Assembly: GCF_000685075.1 (NCBI RefSeq)
Contig: NZ_BAYD01000005.1
Coordinates: 62,001-126,000, forward strand
DNA: 64,000 nt
DNA from: Paraburkholderia oxyphila NBRC 105797
Lineage (GTDB): Bacteria; Pseudomonadota; Gammaproteobacteria; Burkholderiales; Burkholderiaceae
Direction of reading: 5' to 3'
The notes below the pieces were generated by a model. The model searched no databases. It was not told the DNA's origin and worked only from the letters and a program-made list of their open reading frames with translations. Both the position numbers and the translations under genes were made by a program. Shown piece after piece: positions 25,375 through 33,158 of this stretch; position 1 is the first letter of the stretch; every line of letters starts with the position of its first letter.

Positions 25375-26349
25375 GTGACTGTATTTCATGTGGCTGAGAT
25401 CGTCGACGCGCTACAGGGCGTGCGACAGCAATGGCGCGAATTGCAGCGCCGCGCGCTGGAGCCGGGCGGGCGCGACCTGCCGGCGCGCGAAGCGCTGGCC
25501 GAGGTCATCGAAACGCTCAAGGGCGTGCTGTTTCCCATGCGGCTCGGGCCGCCGGATCTGCGCCAGGAGAGCGAGAACTTCTATGTGGGCCACGCGCTCG
25601 ACGCGGCGTTGCACGCCTTGCTCGCACAGGCGCGGCTCGAGCTGCGCTACAAGGCGCGGCATGTGGAGAGCGACCCCGATGAGATCGAGGCGCGCGCGCT
25701 GGCTGCCGTGCGCGCTTTCGCCCAGCGCTTGCCCGCCATCCGCGCGCTGCTCGACACTGACGTGCTGGCCGCATTCAACGGCGACCCCGCTGCCGGCAGT
25801 GTGGACGAGGTGCTGCTCTGCTACCCCGGCGTGCTCGCCATCACGCATCACCGGCTGGCACACGAGCTGTATCTGCTGGGGCTGCCGCTGCTAGCGCGCA
25901 TCATCTCGGAGCTCGCGCACGCGGCCACCGGCATCGACATCCATCCGGGCGCGCAGATCGGCAGCGCGTTCTTCATCGATCACGGCACGGGCGTCGTGAT
26001 CGGAGAGACCGCGATCATCGGCGAGCGGGTTCGCGTGTACCAGGCCGTGACGCTCGGCGCAAAGCGCTTTCCGCGCGACGCCGCCGGCAATCTCGAGAAG
26101 GGCCTCGCGCGGCACCCGATCGTCGAGGACGAGGTGGTCATCTATGCTGGCGCGACGATACTCGGGCGCGTCACGCTCGGCCGCGGCGCCGTGATTGGCG
26201 GCAACGTCTGGTTGACCGAGAGTGTGCCGCCGGGTGCGCACGTGACCCAGGCCATCTCGCGCCACGAAATGCGTGCGCCGCTTGCGGGCCTGCCCGTCGA
26301 GGCTGACACGCCGGCATCGTTTGCGATTGCGGCGGGTGCATCGCGATGA
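25375..26349 (+). CDS. epsC: Serine O-acetyltransferase, EpsC type
   Basis: 324 residues starting at GTG 25375, preceded by AAAGAGAGAA. The helical N-terminal about 190 residues (ALAEVIETLKGVLFPMRLGPPDL; AFNGDPAAGSVDEVLLCYPGVLAITHHRLAHELYLLGLPLLARIISELAHAATGIDIHPGAQIG) lead into a left-handed beta-helix of hexapeptide repeats (FFIDHGTGVVIGETAIIGERVRVYQAVTLGAKRF; IVEDEVVIYAGATILGRVTLGRGAVIGGNVWL). His and Asp in FFIDHGTGVVIGE are the catalytic residues. It makes O-acetylserine, the carbon acceptor for cysteine synthesis. Its stop overlaps the following HTH gene. EpsC-type SATs recur in Family 2 encapsulin loci. Confidence 0.9.
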   Translation: MTVFHVAEIVDALQGVRQQWRELQRRALEPGGRDLPAREALAEVIETLKGVLFPMRLGPPDLRQESENFYVGHALDAALHALLAQARLELRYKARHVESDPDEIEARALAAVRAFAQRLPAIRALLDTDVLAAFNGDPAAGSVDEVLLCYPGVLAITHHRLAHELYLLGLPLLARIISELAHAATGIDIHPGAQIGSAFFIDHGTGVVIGETAIIGERVRVYQAVTLGAKRFPRDAAGNLEKGLARHPIVEDEVVIYAGATILGRVTLGRGAVIGGNVWLTESVPPGAHVTQAISRHEMRAPLAGLPVEADTPASFAIAAGASR

Positions 26350-26609
26350 GCGCCATCGTTCACGACTTCGGGGCCGCCGTAAGGCGCTTGCGCGAGGCGC
26401 ACGCATGGTCGCAGGAGCGGCTCGCCGAGCATGCCGGGCTGAATCGCACCTATGTCGGGGAAATCGAGCGTGGCGCGGCCATCGCTTCCATCGTCACCGT
26501 GGAAAAGCTCGCGCATGCACTGGGTGTGAGCATCGGCGAGCTGCTCGTGGGCGGGGCGATCGGCGTTGCGAGCGCCGCGGCGTTACCGGGCAGTCCGCTG
26601 CGTCCCTGA
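26346..26609 (+). CDS. Small XRE-type helix-turn-helix regulator
   Basis: 87 residues, nearly all one Cro/C1-type HTH domain: FGAAVRRLREAHAWSQERLAEHAGLNRTYVGEIERGAAIASIVTVEKLAHALGVSIGELL. It overlaps the serine acetyltransferase stop (ATGA), so it is part of the rhodanese-epsC transcript. It is the obvious candidate regulator of the locus, including the encapsulin promoter 100 bp downstream, but no target site is proven. No toxin partner is adjacent. Confidence 0.9.
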   Translation: MSAIVHDFGAAVRRLREAHAWSQERLAEHAGLNRTYVGEIERGAAIASIVTVEKLAHALGVSIGELLVGGAIGVASAAALPGSPLRP

Positions 26610-26710
26610 GCGCCGCTATTCATTCATGTGTTTTCGAGCCGGATGGCATTGCGCGCGCGCCGCGCGATGCCGTTCGACTGCATTTGATGTCGCTTGACGC
26701 CTATAGCCGG

Positions 26711-26739
26711 TTGAACCGCGCAAACGGGCTTCCCATAAT
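26711..26739 (+). promoter_or_regulatory. Sigma-70 promoter of the encapsulin-cysteine desulfurase genes
   Basis: TTGAAC (26711-26716) and CATAAT (26734-26739) are separated by 17 bases, a near-consensus -35/-10 pair, 56 bp before the encapsulin ATG. Two ATAAG repeats follow at 26751 and 26772 in the leader. The encapsulin pair therefore appears to have its own promoter apart from the upstream operon. Confidence 0.6.
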
Positions 26740-26794
26740 CTGCTGTCTTCATAAGCAATGCAGTTTTCGTTATAAGTAACCGGAGCCCTCATTC

Positions 26795-27727
26795 ATGTCC
26801 ACGACTCTGAGCGGCCAGACCGCGCTTGGCGATAACGCCGCGCGGCAACTGGCGAATGCCACCAAGACCGTCCCGCAGCTTGCGACGATCACGCCGCGCT
26901 GGCTCACCCACCTGCTGCAATGGGTGCCGGTCGAGGCCGGCATCTATCGTCTGAACCGCGTTAAGGACCCCGAAGCAGTGCGCGCCGCCTGCACGGCGCG
27001 CGAAGACGAAGGCACGCTGCCCACGACGTTCGTGCCTTACGAAGAGCAGCCGCGCGAGTACTTCCTCAACGCGGTGAGCACGGTGCTCGACGTCCATACG
27101 CGCATCTCCGACCTCTACAGCAGTCCGCACGACCAGATCAAGGAGCAGCTGCGCCTCACGATCGAGACGATCAAGGAGTTGCAGGAAAGCCAGCTCATCA
27201 ACAATCCCGACTACGGCCTGCTGGCCAACGTCGAGGAAGAGCAGCGCATTTTCCCGCTCACGGGCGCGCCCACGCCCGACGATCTCGACGAGCTGCTCAC
27301 GAAGGTCTGGAAGGAACCCGCGTTCTTCCTCACGCATCCGCTCGCGATTGCCGCATTCGGCCGCGAATGCACGCGCCGCGGCGTGCCGCCGCCGACGGTC
27401 AGCCTGTTCGGCTCGCAGTTCATCACGTGGCGCGGCATTCCGCTGATTCCGTCCGACAAGGTGCCGGTCGCCGACGGCAAGACCAAGATCCTGCTGCTGC
27501 GCGTGGGCGACAAGCGCCAGGGCGTGGTGGGCCTCTACCAGCCGGGCGTGGCGGGCGAGCAGGGGCCGGGTCTCTCGGTGCGCTTCATGGGGATCAACAA
27601 TCAGGCGATCGCGTCGTATCTGATCTCGCTGTATTGCTCGCTCGCCGTCCATTCGCCGGATGCGCTGGCTGTCCTCGACGACGTGGAGATCGGCAAGTAC
27701 CATGACTACCCTGACACCTACCGTTAA
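26795..27727 (+). CDS. Family 2A encapsulin nanocompartment shell protein (SrpI-like)
   Basis: 310 residues, the normal length for Family 2A shells. It matches the SrpI-type HK97-fold protein across its length: an N-terminal arm (SGQTALGDNAARQLANATKT), PRWLTHLLQWVPVEAGIYRLNRV, an E-loop region rich in charged residues (TRISDLYSSPHDQIKEQLRLTIE), and C-terminal FGSQFITWRGIPLIPSDKVP, VGDKRQGVVGLYQPG, SVRFMGINNQAIASYLISLYCSLAVHSPDALAVLDDVEI. Family 2A shells assemble into about 25-nm cages that package cysteine desulfurase through its disordered N-terminal extension. Here the next gene encodes exactly that cargo and overlaps this gene by 26 bases. No phage genes are nearby. Confidence 0.93.
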   Translation: MSTTLSGQTALGDNAARQLANATKTVPQLATITPRWLTHLLQWVPVEAGIYRLNRVKDPEAVRAACTAREDEGTLPTTFVPYEEQPREYFLNAVSTVLDVHTRISDLYSSPHDQIKEQLRLTIETIKELQESQLINNPDYGLLANVEEEQRIFPLTGAPTPDDLDELLTKVWKEPAFFLTHPLAIAAFGRECTRRGVPPPTVSLFGSQFITWRGIPLIPSDKVPVADGKTKILLLRVGDKRQGVVGLYQPGVAGEQGPGLSVRFMGINNQAIASYLISLYCSLAVHSPDALAVLDDVEIGKYHDYPDTYR

Positions 27728-29744
27728 TCCGGCGGCGCTGCCGCAAGCGGGCGCTCACGCACCGCTGCCTGGCGGACTGCCGGACCCGGCGACGCTCGCG
27801 CGGCTTGCCAACGAGTTCTTCAGCACGCTGCCGGGCAACGCGGGCGCGCCCGAAGTGGCGGCCGGCAGCGGCGCGGTGGGCGGCGTGCCTTCGGCATTGC
27901 CTGCGGCCGCGCCGATACTGGCCTCGCTCAGCAATCCCGCGCCGGCAGGCTCGCCGCTCGCGGGGCCCGGCGGCACGGGCACCGGCGTGCCGGGCCTCGC
28001 GCCGCCACAAGGCAAGGTGCCGGGGGCCAATCTCGCGCCTGGCGCGCCCACGCATGTGCTCGCGCTCGGCAACCGCGCGCCCGCGCTGGCGCCGCACGCC
28101 GCCGCGGCGAACGGGCTGCCGGACAACGCGGTGGCGATCGCGCCCGCGCTGGAGCCGCGCGTGGGCGGCGCGCTGCTGGGCGTGCCGCAGGCCTATGCGG
28201 CGGCCGAACCCGCCGAACCCCTACCCGCCGCCGGATCCGTGGCCGGCGCGCGCTCGCCGTTCTATTTCACGGATTCGGCGGGGCACGGCTGGCAGCGCGA
28301 GGCGCAGGAGATCGTGGTGCCCGCGCATGGCCTCGCCGCGCCCGAGACGTTCGGACTGCCAGGCGATGACGCGCTGCGCGCACTGCTTACGCTCAACCGG
28401 CCGGAGCAGGGCGCACACGATGGTCCCGCGCGCTATTTTCTGGCTGGGCGTAACGACACCGCGGACACCGCGCCGCGCACCTCCGCAGGGGGCGCGCGCG
28501 AGGCCGCGGCGCTGCGCGGCGCGCATCCGCCCTTCGACGTCAACGCCGTGCGCCGCGACTTTCCGATCCTGCAGGAGCGCGTGAACGGCAAGCCGCTCGT
28601 CTGGTTCGACAACGCCGCCACGACGCACAAGCCGCAGGCCGTGATCGACCGGCTCGCGTACTTCTATGCGCACGAGAACTCGAACATTCACCGCGCCGCG
28701 CATGCGCTGGCCGCGCGCGCAACCGACGCCTACGAGCATGCGCGCAAGACGGTGCAGCGCTTCATCGGCGCGGCGTCGCCCGAGGAGATCGTGTTCGTGC
28801 GCGGCACCACCGAGGCGATCAACCTGATCGCGAAGTCTTGGGGCGTGCAGAACGTCGGCGAGGGCGACGAGATCGTCGTCTCGCATCTGGAGCACCACGC
28901 GAACATCGTGCCGTGGCAGCAGCTCGCGGCGCTCAAGGGCGCGAAGCTGCGCGTGATTCCCGTCGACGACTCGGGCCAGGTGCTGCTCGACGAGTATCGC
29001 AAGCTGCTCAACGACCGCACGAAGATCGTCTCGGTGACGCAGGTATCGAACGCGCTCGGCACGGTGGTGCCGGTGCAGGAGATCGTGGAGCTTGCGCATC
29101 GGGCGGGCGCGAAAGCGCTCGTTGACGGCGCCCAGTCGATCTCGCACATGCGCGTGGACGTGCAGGCGCTCGACGCCGACTTCTTCGTGTTCTCGGGCCA
29201 CAAGATCTACGGGCCGACCGGCATCGGCGTCGTATACGGCAAGCGTGATCTGCTCGAAGCCATGCCGCCGTGGCAGGGCGGCGGCAACATGATCCAGGAC
29301 GTCACGTTCGAGAAGACCGTGTTCCATGGGGCGCCCGCGCGCTTCGAAGCCGGCACCGGCAATATCGCCGATGCCGTGGGGCTGGGTGCGGCGCTCGACT
29401 ACGTGAGCCGGATCGGCATCGAGAACATCGCGCGCTACGAGCACGACTTGCTTGCGTATGCAACGAGCGTGCTGGCGCCGGTGCCGGGCGTGCGCCTCGT
29501 CGGGACGGCGCGCGACAAGGCGAGCGTGCTCTCGTTCGTGCTGAAGGGCTACACGACCGAGGAGGTGGGGCAGGCGTTGAGCCGCGAAGGCATTGCCGTG
29601 CGCGCCGGGCATCACTGCGCGCAGCCGATCTTGCGGCGCTTCGGCCTCGAGGCGACCGTGCGGCCTTCGCTCGCGTTCTACAACACCTGCGCGGAAGTCG
29701 ATGCGCTGGTGGCGGTCGTACGCGGGCTGGCGCCGCGCCAGTAA
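27702..29744 (+). CDS. Encapsulated cysteine desulfurase with long N-terminal cargo-loading region
   Basis: 680 residues from the ATG at 27702, lying inside the end of the encapsulin gene; an upstream in-frame ATG at 27660 is less likely. Residues 1-277 are an Ala/Pro/Gly-rich, low-complexity extension with two more ordered stretches (LARLANEFFSTLPG, 32-45; SPFYFTDSAGHGW, 185-197). Residues 278-680 form a group II (SufS-like) PLP enzyme: DFPILQERVNGKPLVWFDNAATTHKP, PLP lysine Lys501 in SGHKIYGPTG, and catalytic Cys639 in GHHCAQPI. It removes sulfur from cysteine as a persulfide. The extension is absent from ordinary SufS and is the known targeting feature of Family 2A cargo. Confidence 0.93.
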   Translation: MTTLTPTVNPAALPQAGAHAPLPGGLPDPATLARLANEFFSTLPGNAGAPEVAAGSGAVGGVPSALPAAAPILASLSNPAPAGSPLAGPGGTGTGVPGLAPPQGKVPGANLAPGAPTHVLALGNRAPALAPHAAAANGLPDNAVAIAPALEPRVGGALLGVPQAYAAAEPAEPLPAAGSVAGARSPFYFTDSAGHGWQREAQEIVVPAHGLAAPETFGLPGDDALRALLTLNRPEQGAHDGPARYFLAGRNDTADTAPRTSAGGAREAAALRGAHPPFDVNAVRRDFPILQERVNGKPLVWFDNAATTHKPQAVIDRLAYFYAHENSNIHRAAHALAARATDAYEHARKTVQRFIGAASPEEIVFVRGTTEAINLIAKSWGVQNVGEGDEIVVSHLEHHANIVPWQQLAALKGAKLRVIPVDDSGQVLLDEYRKLLNDRTKIVSVTQVSNALGTVVPVQEIVELAHRAGAKALVDGAQSISHMRVDVQALDADFFVFSGHKIYGPTGIGVVYGKRDLLEAMPPWQGGGNMIQDVTFEKTVFHGAPARFEAGTGNIADAVGLGAALDYVSRIGIENIARYEHDLLAYATSVLAPVPGVRLVGTARDKASVLSFVLKGYTTEEVGQALSREGIAVRAGHHCAQPILRRFGLEATVRPSLAFYNTCAEVDALVAVVRGLAPRQ

Positions 29745-29747
29745 CGT

Positions 29748-29775
29748 CAACGCGGGGCGGTGCCGCCCCGCGTTG
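29748..29775 (+). terminator. Strong hairpin after the encapsulin cargo gene
   Basis: CAACGCGGGGCGG and CCGCCCCGCGTTG are perfectly complementary over 13 bases around a TG centre, starting 4 bases after the stop. No long T-run follows, but the GC-rich stem suits a terminator or 3' stabiliser. Confidence 0.6.
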
Positions 29776-29853
29776 GCTTCGCCCGGGGGATCGGGGGGCG
29801 GCTATTGCCCCTATGGCCCTGGCACCTGAGGTGGGAGATGGGCCCCGGAAGTG

Positions 29854-30513
29854 TCACGTCTGCGAGGGCAAGCTGTCCGCAGTCGCAAGATAAAGGCGGG
29901 TCATGAGTTTCCACTCGCGTAGCAACGCATCGTTGAGAAGATCGTCTCCGTAAAGAATGGCCCGATGTAAAAGGGCTTCCCCGGATGACTCAATGACAAA
30001 AGCCGCGAGCCGCAGATCCGGTCTCGGTATCGGCTCCCCGCATTGGCGAAGCGCGCTTTCGAGAAGTTCTGCAATAGCGAGAGAAACACGTCGCAGGTGC
30101 TGTGTCTTGCTCACCTTGCCCATCTGATCGAGAAGAACGCGATGCAGGGCAAGATCTTTTGCATACGCGTCCACACTGGTATCGATCCACGCGTCGACCA
30201 AGGACGCGATCCCCTTGCCTTCCACCTCCTTGAACGCTTTGGCGTACGTGTCAAGCAGGTTGTCGCAATGGCGTTTGATCAACTTCGCGACGAGCGCTTC
30301 CTTGCTGGTGAAGTATTCATACAGCGAACCAACACTGACCCCCGCTGCTTCGGCAATGCGAGTCGTGCTCGTGGCATCGAATCCATCTCTTATCAAAAGC
30401 TGTTGAGCGGCCTCGAGAATGGCGTCGACAGTCATCTGGGACCGTCCTTGCCTTGGCCTGCGGCGCACGGCGATCTGTGCGTTCGCGCCAAATTTCCGAC
30501 CTTTGACTGGCAC
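29854..30513 (-). CDS. TetR family transcriptional regulator
   Basis: 219 residues from GTG 30513, preceded by GAGGAG at about four bases; the frame stays open further upstream without a better site. The HTH is RIAEAAGVSVGSLYEYFTSKEAL (about residues 50-72), preceded by MTVDAILEAAQQLLIRDGFDATST. The C-terminal about 140 residues are the ligand domain. It is divergent from the acyl-CoA ligase operon and presumably represses it, with an acyl-CoA or its precursor as ligand. Confidence 0.88.
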   Translation of the reverse strand: MPVKGRKFGANAQIAVRRRPRQGRSQMTVDAILEAAQQLLIRDGFDATSTTRIAEAAGVSVGSLYEYFTSKEALVAKLIKRHCDNLLDTYAKAFKEVEGKGIASLVDAWIDTSVDAYAKDLALHRVLLDQMGKVSKTQHLRRVSLAIAELLESALRQCGEPIPRPDLRLAAFVIESSGEALLHRAILYGDDLLNDALLREWKLMTRLYLATADSLPSQT

Positions 30514-30834
30514 CTCTCTCTCCTCGGCAACGATGTTCGCGACAGCCACCACCAGGCGTGACCTGCGCGCTATCGATTCTAGCCGTATGTACGTGCCCTG
30601 AAACTTCGGGGCGAGGGATATCCGAGTAGATGCCAGGCAAGTCACGCCGGCGCCCAGGAATAAGGGCGTCGTGGCGGCCCGAACTCGGGGTGCCGAAATC
30701 CGAATAGAGGCACAAAAGTGCGCCGCCTATGATGGGGACGTAATCAAGTTGCAGTCTGGCGAGCGATATGCTGCATCGCGTTAAATTACATTAAGCTTTC
30801 GCTGGATGCAAAGATAGACGGAGACATCAGTCAT
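30514..30834. promoter_or_regulatory. Divergent regulatory region, TetR / acyl-CoA ligase operon
   Basis: 321 bp between divergent starts. The ligase-proximal part is AT-rich (30778-30800, with TTAAATTACATTAA). This TTAA...TTAA element could be a TetR site or promoter core, but no pair of hexamers with correct spacing was assigned. No gene fragment recognised. Confidence 0.4.
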
Positions 30835-32466
30835 ATGGAACATGCCGCTTCACAAAACCTGGCGTACTGGCCCGCAGATCAAAGCGAGCCTTTCCTGGAA
30901 ATCAGCATTGGGGACGCGCTCACGAATGCGGCAGCGCGCTGGGAAAACGAAGTCGCGCTGGTTGAGGGTGTCAGCCGGACCGACAGGCGTCGCTGGACTT
31001 ACGGCGAGTTGCTGACGCAGTCACGTAAAGTGGCGGGCGCACTGCTGAGCCGCTTTCGCCCGGGCGAGCACGTCGCGGTGTGGGCATCGAACAGCCCGGA
31101 GTGGGTGCAGATCGAACTCGGTGCCGCACTCGCGGGCATTACGCTTGTTACTGTGAACCCGGCGTATCTCGCTTCGGAGCTCAAGTACGTTCTCAAGCAA
31201 TCACAGACCTGCGGAATTATCGTAGAACCCGAGTATCGCGGAAGAAAACTCGTGGCTGTCGTGGAGGAAGTCAAACCCGAATTGCCGCTCTTGCGGGAAA
31301 TTATCTCGCTGGAGAGTTGGGGAGATTTTGTTAATGGTTCGTCGGAGTTCGTCACGTTGCCACGCGTGGAACCTGGCGCTACAGCCCAAATTCAATACAC
31401 ATCTGGCACCACAGGCTTTCCCAAAGGCGCGCTGCTAACCCATCGGGGATTGGCCAACAACGGGCGAATCTATGCGCAAGTGATCGGTGCGCAAAAAGGC
31501 GACGTATGGGTCAACCCGATGCCCCTGTTTCATACCGCCGGGTGCGGCCTCGTGACGTTGGGGGCATTACAGACGGGAGGCACTCACGTTCTTCCGCCGG
31601 CTTTCGATCCGGCATTGATGCTGGAGATGATTGAAGCGGAGCGCGGCACATTGATATCCGCAGTTCCAACGATGATCGTTCGTATTCTCGACCATCCGGA
31701 ACTGGCAAGCTTCGACCTGAGTTCATGGAGACTCGCAACGCTGGGCGGCGCGCCTGTCCCGCCGGCGCTTGTACAGAGGATCGAGAATACCCTTCGCATC
31801 AAGGTAGGCATTGGATTCGGGCAAACGGAAGCCTCGCCTTATATCACTCATACGCGCGAAAACGAGTCTCGATCGGGCTGGGCGTTGACGGTCGGGCGGC
31901 CCATGCCACAGGTCGAAGTCAAAGTGGCCAATCCACAAAGTGGCGAAACGGTGCCGTTCGGCACGGTGGGTGAAATCTGGACGCGCGGAAGTTGCGTAAC
32001 CCAGGGGTACTTCGATAACGCGGAAGCAACGCGACAGGCGCTGACCGGCGACGGATGGCTCCGGACCGGCGATTTGGGCTCGATGGCAAGCGACGGTTAT
32101 CTCACCATTCAGGGAAGAATGAAGGAGATGATTATTCGCGGTGGCGAAAACGTCTATCCGCGCGAAGTCGAAGAAGTCTTGCTTGGCCATCCAGCCGTTG
32201 CAGGGGCTTGCGTGGTCGGGTTGCCCGACCCCGAATGGGGTGAAATCATTGCTGCCTTCGTCCAGCTCAGAGCCGGGCAAGCCGCAGGAGAGAGTGAACT
32301 GACAAGCTTTTGTCGCACGCGTCTCGCGTCATACAAGACGCCAAGGGTCTGGCGCTTCGTGGATCAGTTTCCCCAGACGGCATCGGGAAAAGTGCAGAAA
32401 TATGTTCTACGTGAGCAATTCCTCAAAGAGACCCGTACAGACAAATCACTGGACGGCGCCCCGTAA
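30835..32466 (+). CDS. Acyl-CoA synthetase (AMP-forming)
   Basis: 543 residues. The ATP/AMP motif is YTSGTTGFPKGALLTHRG, followed by GFGQTEASPYI, the adenylate-binding YLTIQGRMKEMIIRGGENVYPREVEE and the C-terminal lysine in QTASGKVQKYVLRE. It activates a carboxylic acid to its CoA thioester. The chain-length or aromatic specificity cannot be read. It heads an operon with an HCCA-isomerase-like protein and an NPD flavoprotein, consistent with a CoA-dependent degradation pathway. Base composition is visibly less GC-rich than the flanking genes. Confidence 0.92.
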   Translation: MEHAASQNLAYWPADQSEPFLEISIGDALTNAAARWENEVALVEGVSRTDRRRWTYGELLTQSRKVAGALLSRFRPGEHVAVWASNSPEWVQIELGAALAGITLVTVNPAYLASELKYVLKQSQTCGIIVEPEYRGRKLVAVVEEVKPELPLLREIISLESWGDFVNGSSEFVTLPRVEPGATAQIQYTSGTTGFPKGALLTHRGLANNGRIYAQVIGAQKGDVWVNPMPLFHTAGCGLVTLGALQTGGTHVLPPAFDPALMLEMIEAERGTLISAVPTMIVRILDHPELASFDLSSWRLATLGGAPVPPALVQRIENTLRIKVGIGFGQTEASPYITHTRENESRSGWALTVGRPMPQVEVKVANPQSGETVPFGTVGEIWTRGSCVTQGYFDNAEATRQALTGDGWLRTGDLGSMASDGYLTIQGRMKEMIIRGGENVYPREVEEVLLGHPAVAGACVVGLPDPEWGEIIAAFVQLRAGQAAGESELTSFCRTRLASYKTPRVWRFVDQFPQTASGKVQKYVLREQFLKETRTDKSLDGAP

Positions 32467-32492
32467 TTTCGCTCAATTCTCCCAACGAAAGT

Positions 32493-33149
32493 ATGGATTC
32501 GATCGAATTCTATTTTGATTTTGTCTCGCCCTACGCGTACCTCGCATCGAATGCGATTGAGGCTTTGGCAGACCGTCACGGTAAAAAACTTCATTGGCTA
32601 CCCTTCCGGCTTGGCGTTGCAGTGGTCAAGGTCATGGGCCTGAAGCCGTTGCTTGATACGCCGCTCAAAGGTCCTTATGCCCGTCATGACGCAACGCGGA
32701 TGGCAAAAGTATTGGGAATGCCGCTTACCGATGACTTCTCCATGTTTGACCCCGTACCTGCTCAGCAGCTGATGTACACGCAACCGCTTGAACAGCGACC
32801 GGTACTGGCGAAAGCATTGTTGCGTGCACGCTGGGCCGAGGGGCGTCGCCTCGGTGACATGGATATTCTGTTCGATGTTGCCCGGAAGGCCGTGGGCATA
32901 GACAAGCAACGGTTCCGGGAAACCATTGAATCGAAGGAATCACGTAGCGCTGTCAGCGAGGCGACCCGAGCTGCGGTTTCCCGGGGCGTGTTTGGTTCTC
33001 CATCATTCGCAGCAGGAAACGAACTCTTTTGGGGCGGCGACCGCATCTGGCTACTCGATCAGTACCTTGCCGCTGGGGCGCAGTATGTGCCGGCTGCGGT
33101 CACGCCGCTCACCCCGAAGATTGACGGTAATGAAACTCGAAGGACATGA
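32493..33149 (+). CDS. DsbA-like protein of the 2-hydroxychromene-2-carboxylate isomerase family
   Basis: 218 residues. The thioredoxin-fold start EFYFDFVSPYAYLAS carries Ser12 in place of the CxxC of DsbA, as in glutathione-dependent HCCA isomerases. The C-terminal GVFGSPSFAAGNELFWGGDR contains the cis-proline region typical of the family. Members isomerise ring-cleavage products or act as kappa-class GST-like proteins. It sits 26 bp after the CoA ligase and 9 bp before the NPD gene. Confidence 0.9.
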   Translation: MDSIEFYFDFVSPYAYLASNAIEALADRHGKKLHWLPFRLGVAVVKVMGLKPLLDTPLKGPYARHDATRMAKVLGMPLTDDFSMFDPVPAQQLMYTQPLEQRPVLAKALLRARWAEGRRLGDMDILFDVARKAVGIDKQRFRETIESKESRSAVSEATRAAVSRGVFGSPSFAAGNELFWGGDRIWLLDQYLAAGAQYVPAAVTPLTPKIDGNETRRT

Positions 33150-33158
33150 GGCGCCAGT

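Noticed and set aside
26346..26609. HTH protein as an antitoxin
   Set aside because: No toxin-sized gene next to it; it is embedded in a sulfur operon.
26795..27727. Shell gene as a phage capsid protein
   Set aside because: HK97 fold is shared, but no terminase, portal, protease or tail genes are nearby and the cargo gene is adjacent.
28221..29750. Long minus-strand frame opposite the cysteine desulfurase
   Set aside because: No motif, while the sense strand has PLP lysine and catalytic cysteine.
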